DNA of 64,000 bases from Oscillospiraceae bacterium (GTDB lineage: Bacteria > Bacillota_A > Clostridia > Oscillospirales > Oscillospiraceae): NCBI GenBank assembly GCA_902786615.1, contig CADADE010000015.1, forward strand, positions 62,001-126,000, given 5' to 3'. Positions 43,974-52,290 of this stretch are shown one piece after another (position 1 is the stretch's first letter; every line of letters starts with the position of its first letter). The notes beneath the pieces were generated by a model that saw nothing but the letters and a program-made list of their open reading frames with translations, had not been told where the DNA came from and made no database searches. The position numbers and the translations under genes were made by a program.

Positions 43974-44132
43974 GGCAACACCGCACAATACGCCTGCGGC
44001 ATCTTCCGGTAAATTTGTGCCCTGATTTCGTCACTTTTTCTTGAGGTACACAAAGTACATCTGCAAAAAAGTGCCATCATCAGAACCCAAATTTTCTCGG
44101 AATCTGCTCTTGCCGCATTGTGCGGTATTGCC
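43974..44132. repeat. MITE-like repeat, family C, copy 2 (complete)
   Basis: 159 bases with terminal inverted repeats GGCAACACCGCACAAT at the left and ATTGTGCGGTATTGCC at the right. It matches copy 1 (5731-5868) along its interior. It has no room for a transposase gene and ends 34 bases before the HTH protein start, so it has replaced or supplies the upstream region of that gene. Confidence 0.85.
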
Positions 44133-44166
44133 ATAAACGAAAATCCGGACGAAGGAGGAACCAAGT

Positions 44167-44694
44167 ATGGCAAATACCGTCGGCGCACTGATTAAAGAAG
44201 CGCGCGGCAGGGCAAAGCTCAGCCAGGAGGCGCTGGCCGGGCAGATCGAGGGTCTGAGCGCCGCCGATCTCGGCAAGGCCGAGCGCGGGGAGAAGGAGCT
44301 TTCCCAGAGCGTGCTGCGCCAGATCGCAAAGCTCACGGGCGTGACGCAGGCCTCACTGATAAACGCCGCAAAGGAGAGCGCTTACGGCCCCGCGAAAAAG
44401 ACAACAGCCGCGGCGAAGAAAACCACAGCCGCAGCAAAGAAAACGACAGCCGCAGCAAAGAAAACGACAGCCGCGGCAAAAAAGGCCGTGGAGCTCAGCG
44501 CCGCGGAGAAGAAGCTTGTCGAGCTCTACCGCGCCGCCGACAGCGACACAAAGAAGAAAGCCGTCGCCGTGCTCAAGGGCGAGCAGGCTGACGCCTCCGG
44601 CATCCTCGCGAATCTTCTCGGCGACCAGGCCGGAAACAGCGATCTCATCGGCAGCATCATCGACACCGCCTTTGGCATGCTGGGAAAAAAGTAA
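44167..44694 (+). CDS. HTH (XRE-like) protein with histone-H1-like lysine-alanine repeats
   Basis: A 175-residue protein. Residues about 5-60 form an XRE-like helix-turn-helix (LIKEARGRAKLSQEALAGQI, LSAADLGKAERGEKELS). Residues about 76-107 are repeated KKTTAAA units, like histone H1 tails or AlgP-type DNA-binding tails. A helical end follows (KKLVELYRAADSDTKKKAVAVL), then an acidic-hydrophobic tail. It likely binds and perhaps compacts DNA. GGAGG lies before the ATG. A family C repeat ends just upstream. Confidence 0.75.
   Translation: MANTVGALIKEARGRAKLSQEALAGQIEGLSAADLGKAERGEKELSQSVLRQIAKLTGVTQASLINAAKESAYGPAKKTTAAAKKTTAAAKKTTAAAKKTTAAAKKAVELSAAEKKLVELYRAADSDTKKKAVAVLKGEQADASGILANLLGDQAGNSDLIGSIIDTAFGMLGKK
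44395..44480 (+). repeat. In-frame 21-bp tandem repeat (four copies)
   Basis: About four copies of a 21-base unit coding for KKTTAAA, within the HTH gene. The unit contains AAGAAAACGACAGCCGCAGC with only synonymous third-position variation between copies, so selection keeps the peptide while the length could change by slippage. Confidence 0.85.
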
Positions 44695-44704
44695 AAAAGA
44701 TGAC

Positions 44705-44742
44705 GGGGGTTGTCTTGCTTCGAGACAGCCCCCTGCTTTTTT
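44705..44742. terminator. Terminator after the HTH gene
   Basis: The stem GGGGGTTGTCT/AGACAGCCCCC (one G-T pair) is followed by TGCTTTTTTG. Confidence 0.85.
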
Positions 44743-44747
44743 GTTCT

Positions 44748-44951
44748 TTATCCGAAATAGCGCCGGTAGAGGTTGAGAACATGCGGTTCCAGCTCCCGTC
44801 TGATGTCGACCTCATGATCCCGGACAACTCTGGCAATGACCTCCTTCTGACGGGCAAAGCCCGGAGTTTTTTGAAGTCCGTACTGAATATGGAGCCGGGC
44901 CAGCGTCTCAATCTCTTCGTTCAGATTGCGGATCACTGTCTGGCGTTCCAT
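44748..44951 (-). CDS. Small 67-residue helical protein, function unknown
   Basis: A charged, probably all-helical small protein (RQTVIRNLNEEIETLARLH and FARQKEVIARVVRDHEVDI) with no recognised family. GGGAGGG lies before the ATG, and a good promoter (45076-45105) lies about 125 bases upstream, so it appears to be a real gene. It converges on the HTH gene across a shared terminator. Confidence 0.65.
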   Translation of the reverse strand: MERQTVIRNLNEEIETLARLHIQYGLQKTPGFARQKEVIARVVRDHEVDIRRELEPHVLNLYRRYFG

Positions 44952-45075
44952 GCTTTCCCTCCCTGCTGTGTCGTTCCGACTGCCTTCCGTACCGTCGCGG
45001 CCCCCGGCCTTCCCCCTTCCCTTCCTTTCGCGCCCGTTTCGGCTGCCGCGGCGGGTTTTCTCTCATTCTGTTATT

Positions 45076-45105
45076 ATTATAGCATGCGCCCCGTTTCCGT
45101 GACAA
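45076..45105 (-). promoter_or_regulatory. Promoter of the 67-residue protein gene
   Basis: On the minus strand, TTGTCA (45100-45105), an 18-base spacer and TATAAT (45076-45081), preceded by TGC. Confidence 0.65.
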
Positions 45106-45250
45106 CAGCGCATTTTGCCGAAAAAAGTTCCCTGATTCTGTCAGTTCTCACAGTACCACCAGTTTTTTAATTAAAATTATTGCTTTATCTTGCTCTCAGC
45201 CCTTCGGGCTCCGACCGCTGATTTTCTACGCCCGGGATTGGGGATTTTCA

Positions 45251-45279
45251 TTGACAGCATGCGCGATAGAGGATAGAAT
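45251..45279 (+). promoter_or_regulatory. Amylosucrase promoter
   Basis: TTGACA (45251-45256), a 17-base spacer and TAGAAT (45274-45279), about 45 bases before the start codon. Confidence 0.75.
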
Positions 45280-45325
45280 GAGAAAAAACGCCGAACAAAT
45301 ACACAACATATAATTGGAGGAGAGA

Positions 45326-47185
45326 ATGATGGACAAGCAGGACTGGGCGCCGGAATTTCGCGCCCGCTTTGAGCGGCATGAGGAGGAGCTGCGCTGGCTC
45401 TTCATGGAGCTCTATCACGGCGATGAACAGGCATACGACTACTTTGTGGACATGCTGCGGCGCATGTACGACAGCCGCAGCGAGGAGCTGCGCGCCATTG
45501 ACCGCGCGCGGCAGGACGATCCCGACTGGTACAAGGGCAACAACCTGGTGGGCATGCTCATGTATGTGGACTGCTTTGCCGGCACCCTGCAGGGCGTGCG
45601 GGAAAAGCTGGACTACATTCAGGACTGCGGCGTAAATTATCTGCACCTCATGCCCCTGCTGGAGAGCCCCGTGGGCCGCAGCGACGGCGGTTACGCCGTG
45701 TCGGACTTCCGTAAGGTACAGCCCTCTCTCGGCACGATGGAGGATCTGGCCGCCCTCGCCTCCGACTGCCACAGGCGCGGCGTCGCGGTCTGCCTCGACT
45801 TTGTCATGAACCACACGAGCGAGGATCACGAGTGGGCCCGCCGCGCCCGCGAGGGGGACGCGGCTTATCAGCAGCGCTACTTCTTCTACGACAACTGGGA
45901 CATCCCCAACGAGTTTGAAAAGTACGTGCCGCAGGTCTTCCCCACCACCGCGCCCGGCAATTTCAGCTGGTGCCCGGAGGCCAACAAGGTCGTCATGACC
46001 ACCTTCTACCCCTATCAGTGGGACCTCAATTACGCAAACCCCGTCGTCTTCAACGACATGACGGAAAACATGCTCTTCCTCTGCAACCAGGGCGTGGATA
46101 TCATCCGCCTCGACGCGGTGCCCTATATCTGGAAGCAGCTCGGCACCAACTGCCGCAATCTCCCGCAGGTGCACTCGCTGGTGCGCATGATGCGCATGGT
46201 CTGCGAGATCGTCTGCCCCTCCTGCCTGCTGCTGGGCGAGGTCGTCATGGAGCCGAGCAAGGTGGTCCCCTACTTCGGCACGGTCGAAAAGCCGGAGTGC
46301 CATCTTCTGTATAACGTCACCACCATGGCCAGCACCTGGCACACCGTCGCCACCAAGGACGTGCGCCTCTTGCAGCACCAGCTCGGCCAGGTCTTTGCCC
46401 TGCCGCGCGAGTACACCTTCCTCAACTACCTGCGCTGCCACGACGACATCGGCTGGGGTCTCGACTATGAGTTCCTGCGCCGCTTCGGAGCCGACGAGGC
46501 CGAGCACAAGCGCTTTTTGAACGACTATCTCACCGGCGCGTGGTGGGGCAGCCCCGCGAGAGGCGAGCTTTACAACAACGACCCGCGCCTGCGCGACGCG
46601 CGCCTTTGCGGCACCACCGCCTCGCTCTGCGGGCTTGAGGCCGGGCGCTATGAGCACAACCGCGGCAAGATCGACTGGGCCGCGCGCCTGGACGTGATGC
46701 TGCACGCCTACATGTTCACCTTGAGCGGTATCCCCGTCTTGTACTCCGGGGACGAGATCGGTCAGCAGAACGACTACAGCTACCACGACGACCCCAACAA
46801 GTCCGCCGACAGCCGCTATCTGCACCGCGGCAAAATGAACTGGGACGCCGCCGAGAAGCGCTTCGACCCGGAGAGCGTCGAGGGTCGGCTCTTCTCCTCC
46901 ATCACCTTCCTGGAAAAGCTGCGCGCGGCGCACCGCGTATTCATGGCCGGGGCCGACACCTGGCTCCTGCTCACCGGGGACGACGGCGTGCTCGGCATCG
47001 GGCGCTATTACCAGGACGAAAAGCTCGCCGCGTTCTTCAACTTCTCCGAGGGCGAGCGCTGGGTCAACGTGAACACCCCGGGCGTCTTCCATGATCTGCT
47101 GACCGGTGAGGCCGTGGAAAACGGCGGCGTGCTGCTGCCCCCCGGCGGCTTTGCCTGGCTGATCTGCGACTTCTCCGCCGAATAA
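45326..47185 (+). CDS. Amylosucrase (GH13 family)
   Basis: A glucansucrase of 619 residues that uses sucrose to extend alpha-1,4-glucan and releases fructose. The N-terminal helical domain is followed by the GH13 barrel: LVGMLMYVDCFAGTLQGVRE, GYAVSDFRKVQPSLGTMEDL, QWDLNYANPVVFNDM, IIRLDAVPYIWKQLGT (nucleophile Asp), CLLLGEVVME (acid/base Glu) and YLRCHDDIGWGL (transition-state Asp). No signal peptide, so it acts in the cytoplasm. GGAGG precedes two adjacent ATGs; I use the first. It begins a sucrose locus with HAD phosphatase and PTS genes. Confidence 0.88.
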   Translation: MMDKQDWAPEFRARFERHEEELRWLFMELYHGDEQAYDYFVDMLRRMYDSRSEELRAIDRARQDDPDWYKGNNLVGMLMYVDCFAGTLQGVREKLDYIQDCGVNYLHLMPLLESPVGRSDGGYAVSDFRKVQPSLGTMEDLAALASDCHRRGVAVCLDFVMNHTSEDHEWARRAREGDAAYQQRYFFYDNWDIPNEFEKYVPQVFPTTAPGNFSWCPEANKVVMTTFYPYQWDLNYANPVVFNDMTENMLFLCNQGVDIIRLDAVPYIWKQLGTNCRNLPQVHSLVRMMRMVCEIVCPSCLLLGEVVMEPSKVVPYFGTVEKPECHLLYNVTTMASTWHTVATKDVRLLQHQLGQVFALPREYTFLNYLRCHDDIGWGLDYEFLRRFGADEAEHKRFLNDYLTGAWWGSPARGELYNNDPRLRDARLCGTTASLCGLEAGRYEHNRGKIDWAARLDVMLHAYMFTLSGIPVLYSGDEIGQQNDYSYHDDPNKSADSRYLHRGKMNWDAAEKRFDPESVEGRLFSSITFLEKLRAAHRVFMAGADTWLLLTGDDGVLGIGRYYQDEKLAAFFNFSEGERWVNVNTPGVFHDLLTGEAVENGGVLLPPGGFAWLICDFSAE

Positions 47186-47198
47186 AGGAGCGCCGAAC

Positions 47199-48026
47199 AT
47201 GAACAAAAAGCTGATCTTTCTGGATATCGACGGCACGCTCACTTCTCCGGGCAGCAACGTGCCGCCCGCAAGCGCGATGGAGGCCATCCACAAGGCCCGC
47301 GCCGCCGGACATAAGGTGTTTCTCTGCACCGGGCGCAACTATGACATGCTCTCCCCTCTGCTCAAATACGGCTGCTTCGACGGCGCGGTGGCAAGCGGCG
47401 GCGGCTATGTCTTTATTGGGGACGAGGTTTTGTTCGACTGCCCCATGACGGACGAGCAGCGCGAAACCGCCATGCGGCTATTCAAGCAGACGGGCGTGTT
47501 CCGCACGGTGGAGGCCGTGGACGGCAGCTTCTGCGACGAGGGCATGGCGGAGTTTCTCAACGAGGTCTCCGGCGGCAACAGCGAGCTTGTGCGCTGGCGC
47601 AAGGCGCTGGAGGCCGATCTCGGCATGCGCCCCATGGCGGAGTACGACGGGCGACCCATTTATAAAGTGGTGTTCATGTGCCGCAGCGTCGACCAGCTCG
47701 CCCCGGCCATTGAGGCGCTGGAGAAGGAATTTTTCTTCGTCGTGCAGGACATGAACGGCGCGGACTGCTTAAACGGCGAAATCGTCAACCGCAAGTTCGA
47801 CAAGGGCAAGGGCGTCGTGCGCGTGTGCGAGCGCCTAGGCTGCGACGTGGCCGACACCGTGGGCTTCGGCGACAGCATGAACGATCTGGAGATGATCGAG
47901 ACCGTGGGCACGAGCGTCTGCATGGCAAACGGCAGCCCGAGGCTGCAGAAGATGAGCGATCTGGTCTGCCCCGCCGTGGACGAGGACGGCCTTGCCAAGG
48001 GCTTTGAGATACTGGGGCTTTATTGA
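47199..48026 (+). CDS. HAD-IIB (Cof-type) phosphatase
   Basis: A haloacid-dehalogenase phosphatase of 275 residues. Motif I is FLDIDGTLTS, motif II is LCTGRN, a lysine is in RKFDKGKG, and motif IV is GFGDSMNDLEM; the large type IIB cap lies between. Members hydrolyse sugar phosphates, and sucrose-6-phosphate phosphatase belongs to this subgroup. It lies 13 bases after amylosucrase, clearly the same operon. Its substrate is not shown by the sequence, but a sugar phosphate from the adjacent PTS is a reasonable guess. Confidence 0.85.
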   Translation: MNKKLIFLDIDGTLTSPGSNVPPASAMEAIHKARAAGHKVFLCTGRNYDMLSPLLKYGCFDGAVASGGGYVFIGDEVLFDCPMTDEQRETAMRLFKQTGVFRTVEAVDGSFCDEGMAEFLNEVSGGNSELVRWRKALEADLGMRPMAEYDGRPIYKVVFMCRSVDQLAPAIEALEKEFFFVVQDMNGADCLNGEIVNRKFDKGKGVVRVCERLGCDVADTVGFGDSMNDLEMIETVGTSVCMANGSPRLQKMSDLVCPAVDEDGLAKGFEILGLY

Positions 48027-48039
48027 CACGGTTTTCCTT

Positions 48040-48073
48040 ATGCCTTTCCCCTCCGGGAAAGGCATATTTTTTC
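48040..48073 (+). terminator. Terminator after the HAD phosphatase gene
   Basis: The stem ATGCCTTTCCC/GGGAAAGGCAT with a four-base loop is followed by ATTTTTTCG. Confidence 0.9.
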
Positions 48074-48127
48074 GTCAAACCCACCAAAAATGAAGCCTGT
48101 TTTTTTACTAAGCATTTTTGATATTTC

Positions 48128-48156
48128 TTGCCTTTGTTATTTTTTTGCTGTATGAT
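48128..48156 (+). promoter_or_regulatory. Promoter of the PTS genes
   Basis: TTGCCT (48128-48133), a 17-base spacer and TATGAT (48151-48156), about 75 bases before the EIIBCA start. I see no antiterminator-type hairpin in the leader. Confidence 0.55.
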
Positions 48157-48230
48157 ACTTGATAGAATTTGGTTTTCCGTCAAGAAGCCAAAGCACACTG
48201 GATCATCAGGAGAAAAGGAGAAGACTATTT

Positions 48231-50062
48231 ATGGCACTCGATTATCGCAAATGCGCTGAAGAGATCGCCGCCAACATAGGCGGGGGCTCGAATGTCATCA
48301 GCGCTGCGCACTGCGCCACCCGACTGAGGCTGGTTATCGCCGATAACAGCAAGGTCAACAAGGAAGCACTGGAGAACGTGGACGGCGTCAAGGGTATGTT
48401 TGAGTCCAACGGACAGCTCCAGCTCATCATCGGCACCGGCACCGTGAACAAGGTCTATGACGAGTTCCTGGCCGTCACCGGCGCCAGCGCCGCGTCCAAG
48501 GCCGACGTGAAGGCCGCCGCGGCCTCCCGCATGCCCCTGTGGAAAAAGATCCTCAAGACCCCCGGCGACGTGTTCGTCCCCATCCTGCCCGCCATCGTGG
48601 CCTCCGGCCTGATGATGGGTATTGTCGAGGCCATCGGTTCTCCTTCCTGGACCTCGTCGCAAACACCGCTTTCGCCCTCCTGCCCGTTCTGGTCGCCATC
48701 TCCGCCGCCCGCGTCTTCGGCGGCAACATCTTCCTCGGCGCCGTCATCGGTATCATGATGGTTCACCCCGCGCTCATCAACGCCTGGACCGTCGGCAACT
48801 ACGCCCCCGGCGAGATCCCCGTCTGGCATCTGTTCTTCTTCAACGTACAGCAGGTCGGCTATCAGGGCCACGTCATCCCGGTCATCCTGGCAGTTTTGCT
48901 GATGAGTACGGTCGAAAAATGGCTGCACAAGCATGTGCCGGAAATGATCGACCTGTTCGTCACTCCGCTGTGCACTGTGCTCATTACTGCGTTCGTCACC
49001 TTCACCATCATCGGGCCCATCTTCTCCGTGTTTGAGAGCTGGGTGCTCATCGGGGCCGAGAAGCTCATCACCATCGGCCACGGCCTCGGCGCGGCGGTCA
49101 TGGGCGCGATCTACCCGCTTACCGTCGTCATGGGCCTGCACCACATGTACAACGTCATCGAGGCCGGCATGATCTCCTCCACCGGCGTCAACTTCTGGAT
49201 GCCCATCGCCTCGGCGGCAAACTTCGCCCAGTTCGGCGCCTGCTTGGCCGTCGCCCTCAAGTGCAAGAACCAGAAGACCAAGAGCGTCGCCCTGCCCTCC
49301 TCCCTCTCCGCCTCCCTCGGCATTACCGAGCCCGCCATCTTCGGTATCAACTTCCGCTTCATGAAGCCCTTCATCGCCGGCATGATCGGCGGCGCTGTCG
49401 GCTCCTTCTTCGCCACCTGGATGCACGGCATCAACGCCCAGGGTGAGGTCGTCAAGTTCGGCGCCACCACCTACGGCGTCACCGGCATCCCCGGCATCCC
49501 CGCCATCAACAACGTCCCCATGTACATCATTGAGCTGCTGATCGCCGCCGGCATCGCCTTCGGCATCACCTGGGTCATCTGGAAGGAAGACGCCCCGGCG
49601 AAGAAGGCTCCCGGCGAGCCCAAGAAGCCCCTGCCCGTCGTGATCCGCTGCGGCTCCGGCGAGCTGCGCCAGCCCGTTGAGGGCAAGGTCATCGCCCGCG
49701 AGAGCATCCCCGACGAGACCTTTGCCGCCGGTATCCTCGGCGACGGCATCGGCGTGGAGCCCACCAGCGGCACCGTGGTCGCTCCCTTCGACGGCAAGGT
49801 CACTTCCGTCTTCGACACCAAGCATGCCATCACCCTGGAGAAGGACGGCATGGAGGTGCTCATCCACATCGGCGTCAACACCGTCAACATGAACGGCGAC
49901 GGCTTCACCGCCTATGTCGCCGAGGGCGACGACGTCAAAGCCGGTCAGCGTCTGCTGGGCTTTGACAGCGCCAAGATCAAGAAGGCCGGCTACAGCGACT
50001 GCGTCGTCATGCTGCTCACGAACTCCGACGACATGGCCGACGTCGAGTGCGGACTGAAATAA
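48231..50062 (+). pseudogene. PTS sugar transporter EIIBCA (sucrose/glucose type) with a frame break
   Basis: A phosphotransferase permease with three domains. EIIB is at the start (SAAHCATRLRLVIADNSKV, with the phosphorylated cysteine). EIIC is in the middle (LPAIVASGLMMGIVEAIG, then FSFLDLVANTAFALLPVL, and GITEPAIFGINFRFMKPF). EIIA is at the end (AGILGDGIGVEPTSG and MEVLIHIGVNTVNMNGDG, with the active histidine). The first frame breaks after EAIG near 48638 and ends at 48758; the rest continues in another frame to 50062. Between the two parts about a dozen residues expected from homologues are missing, so this looks like a small out-of-frame deletion. AAGGAG precedes ATG 48231. Confidence 0.85.
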
Positions 50063-50077
50063 TTCCGTTGATCCTTT

Positions 50078-50228
50078 ACCTCCCTTTGGAAAAAGGGAGG
50101 TGTCACGAAGTGACGGAGGGATCGATTCTCTCAGTCAGCGCCGTGTTTTTCAAAGCTTTGTGCAGGACAGTCGATCCCTCAGTCGCCAGTCAGCGAACTG
50201 GCGACAGCTCCCTTTCGCAAAGGGAGCC
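50078..50228. repeat. Dispersed palindromic repeat, family A, copy 7
   Basis: It contains CCTCCCTTTGGAAAAAGGGA, GTCACGAAGTGACGGAGGGA, CAGTCGCCAGTCAGCGAACT and CTCCCTTTCGCAAAGGGAGC. The outer ATGCGTATCGG ends are absent. It separates the EIIBCA gene from ptsH and may limit read-through between them. Confidence 0.75.
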
Positions 50229-50272
50229 TGATTGGAACTATATTAGAACTATACTATATTGGAGGAACAAAC

Positions 50273-50533
50273 ATGAAATCTTTTGATTACGTCATCACCG
50301 ATCCTGTGGGCATCCACGCCCGCCCCGCCGGCATCCTGGTCAAGGAAGTCAAGAACTACAAGGACTCCATCATCACCCTTACCAAGGGCGAGAAGAGCGT
50401 CAACCTGCTCAAGCTGATGGCCCTCATGCAGATGGGCATCAAGCAGGGCGACAAAGTCACCGTCAGCGTTGAGGGCGGCGACGAGGAAGCCGTCTGCGCC
50501 AAGATCGAAGAGTTCTTCAAGGCCAACCTGTAA
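50273..50533 (+). CDS. ptsH: Phosphocarrier protein HPr without the Ser46 site
   Basis: An 86-residue HPr that carries phosphate from enzyme I to EIIA. The active His15 is in DPVGIHARPAG. The segment that normally contains the regulatory Ser46 (VNLKSIMG in Bacillus) reads VNLLKLMA here, with lysine at the serine position, so HPr kinase cannot phosphorylate it there. GGAGG precedes the ATG. It is followed by ptsI after a hairpin. Confidence 0.93.
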   Translation: MKSFDYVITDPVGIHARPAGILVKEVKNYKDSIITLTKGEKSVNLLKLMALMQMGIKQGDKVTVSVEGGDEEAVCAKIEEFFKANL

Positions 50534-50545
50534 TCAAAATAGCGA

Positions 50546-50580
50546 AAAGATACGCCTGCCCCTGCGACAGGCGTATCTTT
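50546..50580 (+). terminator. Hairpin between ptsH and ptsI
   Basis: A 13-bp stem AAAGATACGCCTG/CAGGCGTATCTTT with a nine-base loop. Only a short T-run at the foot, then the ptsI ribosome binding site GGAAAGGAG. It may act as a partial terminator or mRNA processing site that lets more HPr than enzyme I be made. Confidence 0.55.
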
Positions 50581-50601
50581 CTGTGAGGAAAGGAGTTTAC
50601 C

Positions 50602-52281
50602 ATGATTTCTATTCAGGGCAAGGGCGTATCCACCGGCGTTGCCGCAGGCCCCCTGTATTTCTACCAGCGCGCCAAGAGCATTATCCGCCGCTATGAGGTC
50701 CTTGACATCGACTCCGAGTGGGAGCGCTTCAAGGCTGCCCAGGCCAAGGCCATCGAGCAGCTCGGCGCGCTCGCCGAGAAAGCGCGCGAGGAGGCCGGGG
50801 ACGAGGCCGCGATGCTCTTTGAGACCCACCAGCTCATGGCGGAGGACCTCGATTATGAGGAGGCCATCGAAGAGCTCATCAAGGGCGCCAGGCAGAACGC
50901 CGAGGCCGTCGTCACCGACGTCGCCGCCCAGTTTGCCGACATGTTCGCCGCCATGGACGACAGCTACATGCAGGCCCGCGCCGCCGACGTGAAGGACGTT
51001 TCCACCCGCATCATCGGCATCCTCTCCGGCGTTGTGCAGGGCGGCATTGACTCCGACGTGCCCGTCATCCTCGCCGCCGACGATCTGGCTCCCAGCGAGA
51101 CCGTCCAGCTTGACAAGTCCAAGATCCTGGGCTTTGTCACCTCCGGCGGCTCCGGCTCCAGCCACACCGCGATCCTCGCCCGCACCATGGGCATCCCCGC
51201 CATCATCGGCGTGGGCGACCAGCTCAAGCCCGAGTACGAGGGGCGCGAGGTCATTGCCGACGGCGGCACCGGCAACGTGGTCATCGACCCGGACGAGCCC
51301 ACCCGCGACCACCTGATGGCAAAGCGGGCGGAGCTTCTCAAGCGCCAGGAGCTCCTGAATCAGCTCAAGGGGCTGCCCAACGAGACCAGGGACGGCAAAT
51401 CCGTCCGCATCTACTGCAACATCGGCAACCCCGAGGATGTGCACGCCGTCCTCGAAAACGACGGTGCGGGCATCGGCCTTTTCCGCAGTGAGTTCCTCTA
51501 TCTCAACTGCGATGATTATCCCACCGAGGATTACCAGTTTGAGGCCTACAAGAAGGTTCTCAGTGACATGGGCGGCAAGGAGGTCGTCATCCGCACGCTG
51601 GACATCGGCGCGGACAAGATGATCGAATACTTCCGGCTCCCGAAGGAGGAGAACCCCGCCCTCGGCAACCGCGCCCTGCGCATCTGCCTGAACCGCCCGG
51701 AGATTTTCCGCACCCAGCTGCGCGCCCTGTACCGCGCCTCCGCCTATGGCCGCCTCTCCATCATGTTCCCGATGGTCACCTCCGTCTGGGAGGTCAAGGA
51801 GGCCAAGAAGATGTGCGAGCAGGTCAAGGCCGAGCTCAGCGCCGAGGGTATTCCCTACTCTGACGCCGTCGACGTCGGCATCATGATCGAGACCCCCGCC
51901 GCCGCCATTATCAGCGACAGGCTGGCCAAGATCGTCGATTTCTTCTCCATCGGCACGAACGACCTGACCCAGTACACCCTGGCCTGCGACAGACAGAACA
52001 ACGACCTCGGCCGCTTCTTCAACGCCCATCACCCCGCCGTGCTGCGCCTCATTAAGATGGTCGCGGAGAATGCCCACAAGGCGGGCATCTGGTGCGGCAT
52101 CTGCGGTGAGCTCGGCGCGGATCTTGAGCTGACCGAGACCTTCCTCTCCATCGGCGTGGACGAGCTTTCCGTCTCCCCGCGCTCTGTCCTCCCGCTGCGC
52201 CAGAAGGTGCGCGAGACCACGGTGGCCGACGTGCAGGAAAAGCTGGTCGCAAACCTTATGAGCGACGACAACGCCATCTGA
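50602..52281 (+). CDS. ptsI: PTS enzyme I
   Basis: The phosphoenolpyruvate-protein phosphotransferase (559 residues) that starts the PTS cascade. The N-terminal HPr-binding and phosphohistidine domain has TSGGSGSSHTAILARTMGIPA with the active histidine near 190. The C-terminal PEP-binding barrel has GIGLFRSEFLYL, FRTQLRALYRAS, MFPMVTSV, IMIETPAAA, FFSIGTNDLTQYTLACDR and the cysteine in GICGELGAD. AAAGGAG precedes the ATG. It makes one unit with ptsH. Confidence 0.96.
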   Translation: MISIQGKGVSTGVAAGPLYFYQRAKSIIRRYEVLDIDSEWERFKAAQAKAIEQLGALAEKAREEAGDEAAMLFETHQLMAEDLDYEEAIEELIKGARQNAEAVVTDVAAQFADMFAAMDDSYMQARAADVKDVSTRIIGILSGVVQGGIDSDVPVILAADDLAPSETVQLDKSKILGFVTSGGSGSSHTAILARTMGIPAIIGVGDQLKPEYEGREVIADGGTGNVVIDPDEPTRDHLMAKRAELLKRQELLNQLKGLPNETRDGKSVRIYCNIGNPEDVHAVLENDGAGIGLFRSEFLYLNCDDYPTEDYQFEAYKKVLSDMGGKEVVIRTLDIGADKMIEYFRLPKEENPALGNRALRICLNRPEIFRTQLRALYRASAYGRLSIMFPMVTSVWEVKEAKKMCEQVKAELSAEGIPYSDAVDVGIMIETPAAAIISDRLAKIVDFFSIGTNDLTQYTLACDRQNNDLGRFFNAHHPAVLRLIKMVAENAHKAGIWCGICGELGADLELTETFLSIGVDELSVSPRSVLPLRQKVRETTVADVQEKLVANLMSDDNAI

Positions 52282-52290
52282 GTTTTCAGC

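Larger units (their letters stand above)
44952..45313. other. Divergent intergenic region with two promoters
   Basis: It holds the minus-strand promoter of the 67-residue gene (45076-45105) and the plus-strand promoter of amylosucrase (45251-45279). Between them, TTTTTTAATTAAAATTATTGC-type AT-rich sequence and a TTTATCTTGCTCTCAGCCC stretch have no recognisable operator. Confidence 0.5.

Noticed and set aside
44395..44480. Regular short repeats considered as a CRISPR-like array.
   Set aside because: The 21-bp units are contiguous, in frame and coding (KKTTAAA), with no spacers. No array or cas gene is seen elsewhere in the window.
45248..47338. A 696-codon minus-strand open frame.
   Set aside because: It is the antisense of amylosucrase; the composition is typical of a shadow frame and the plus-strand gene has all catalytic motifs.
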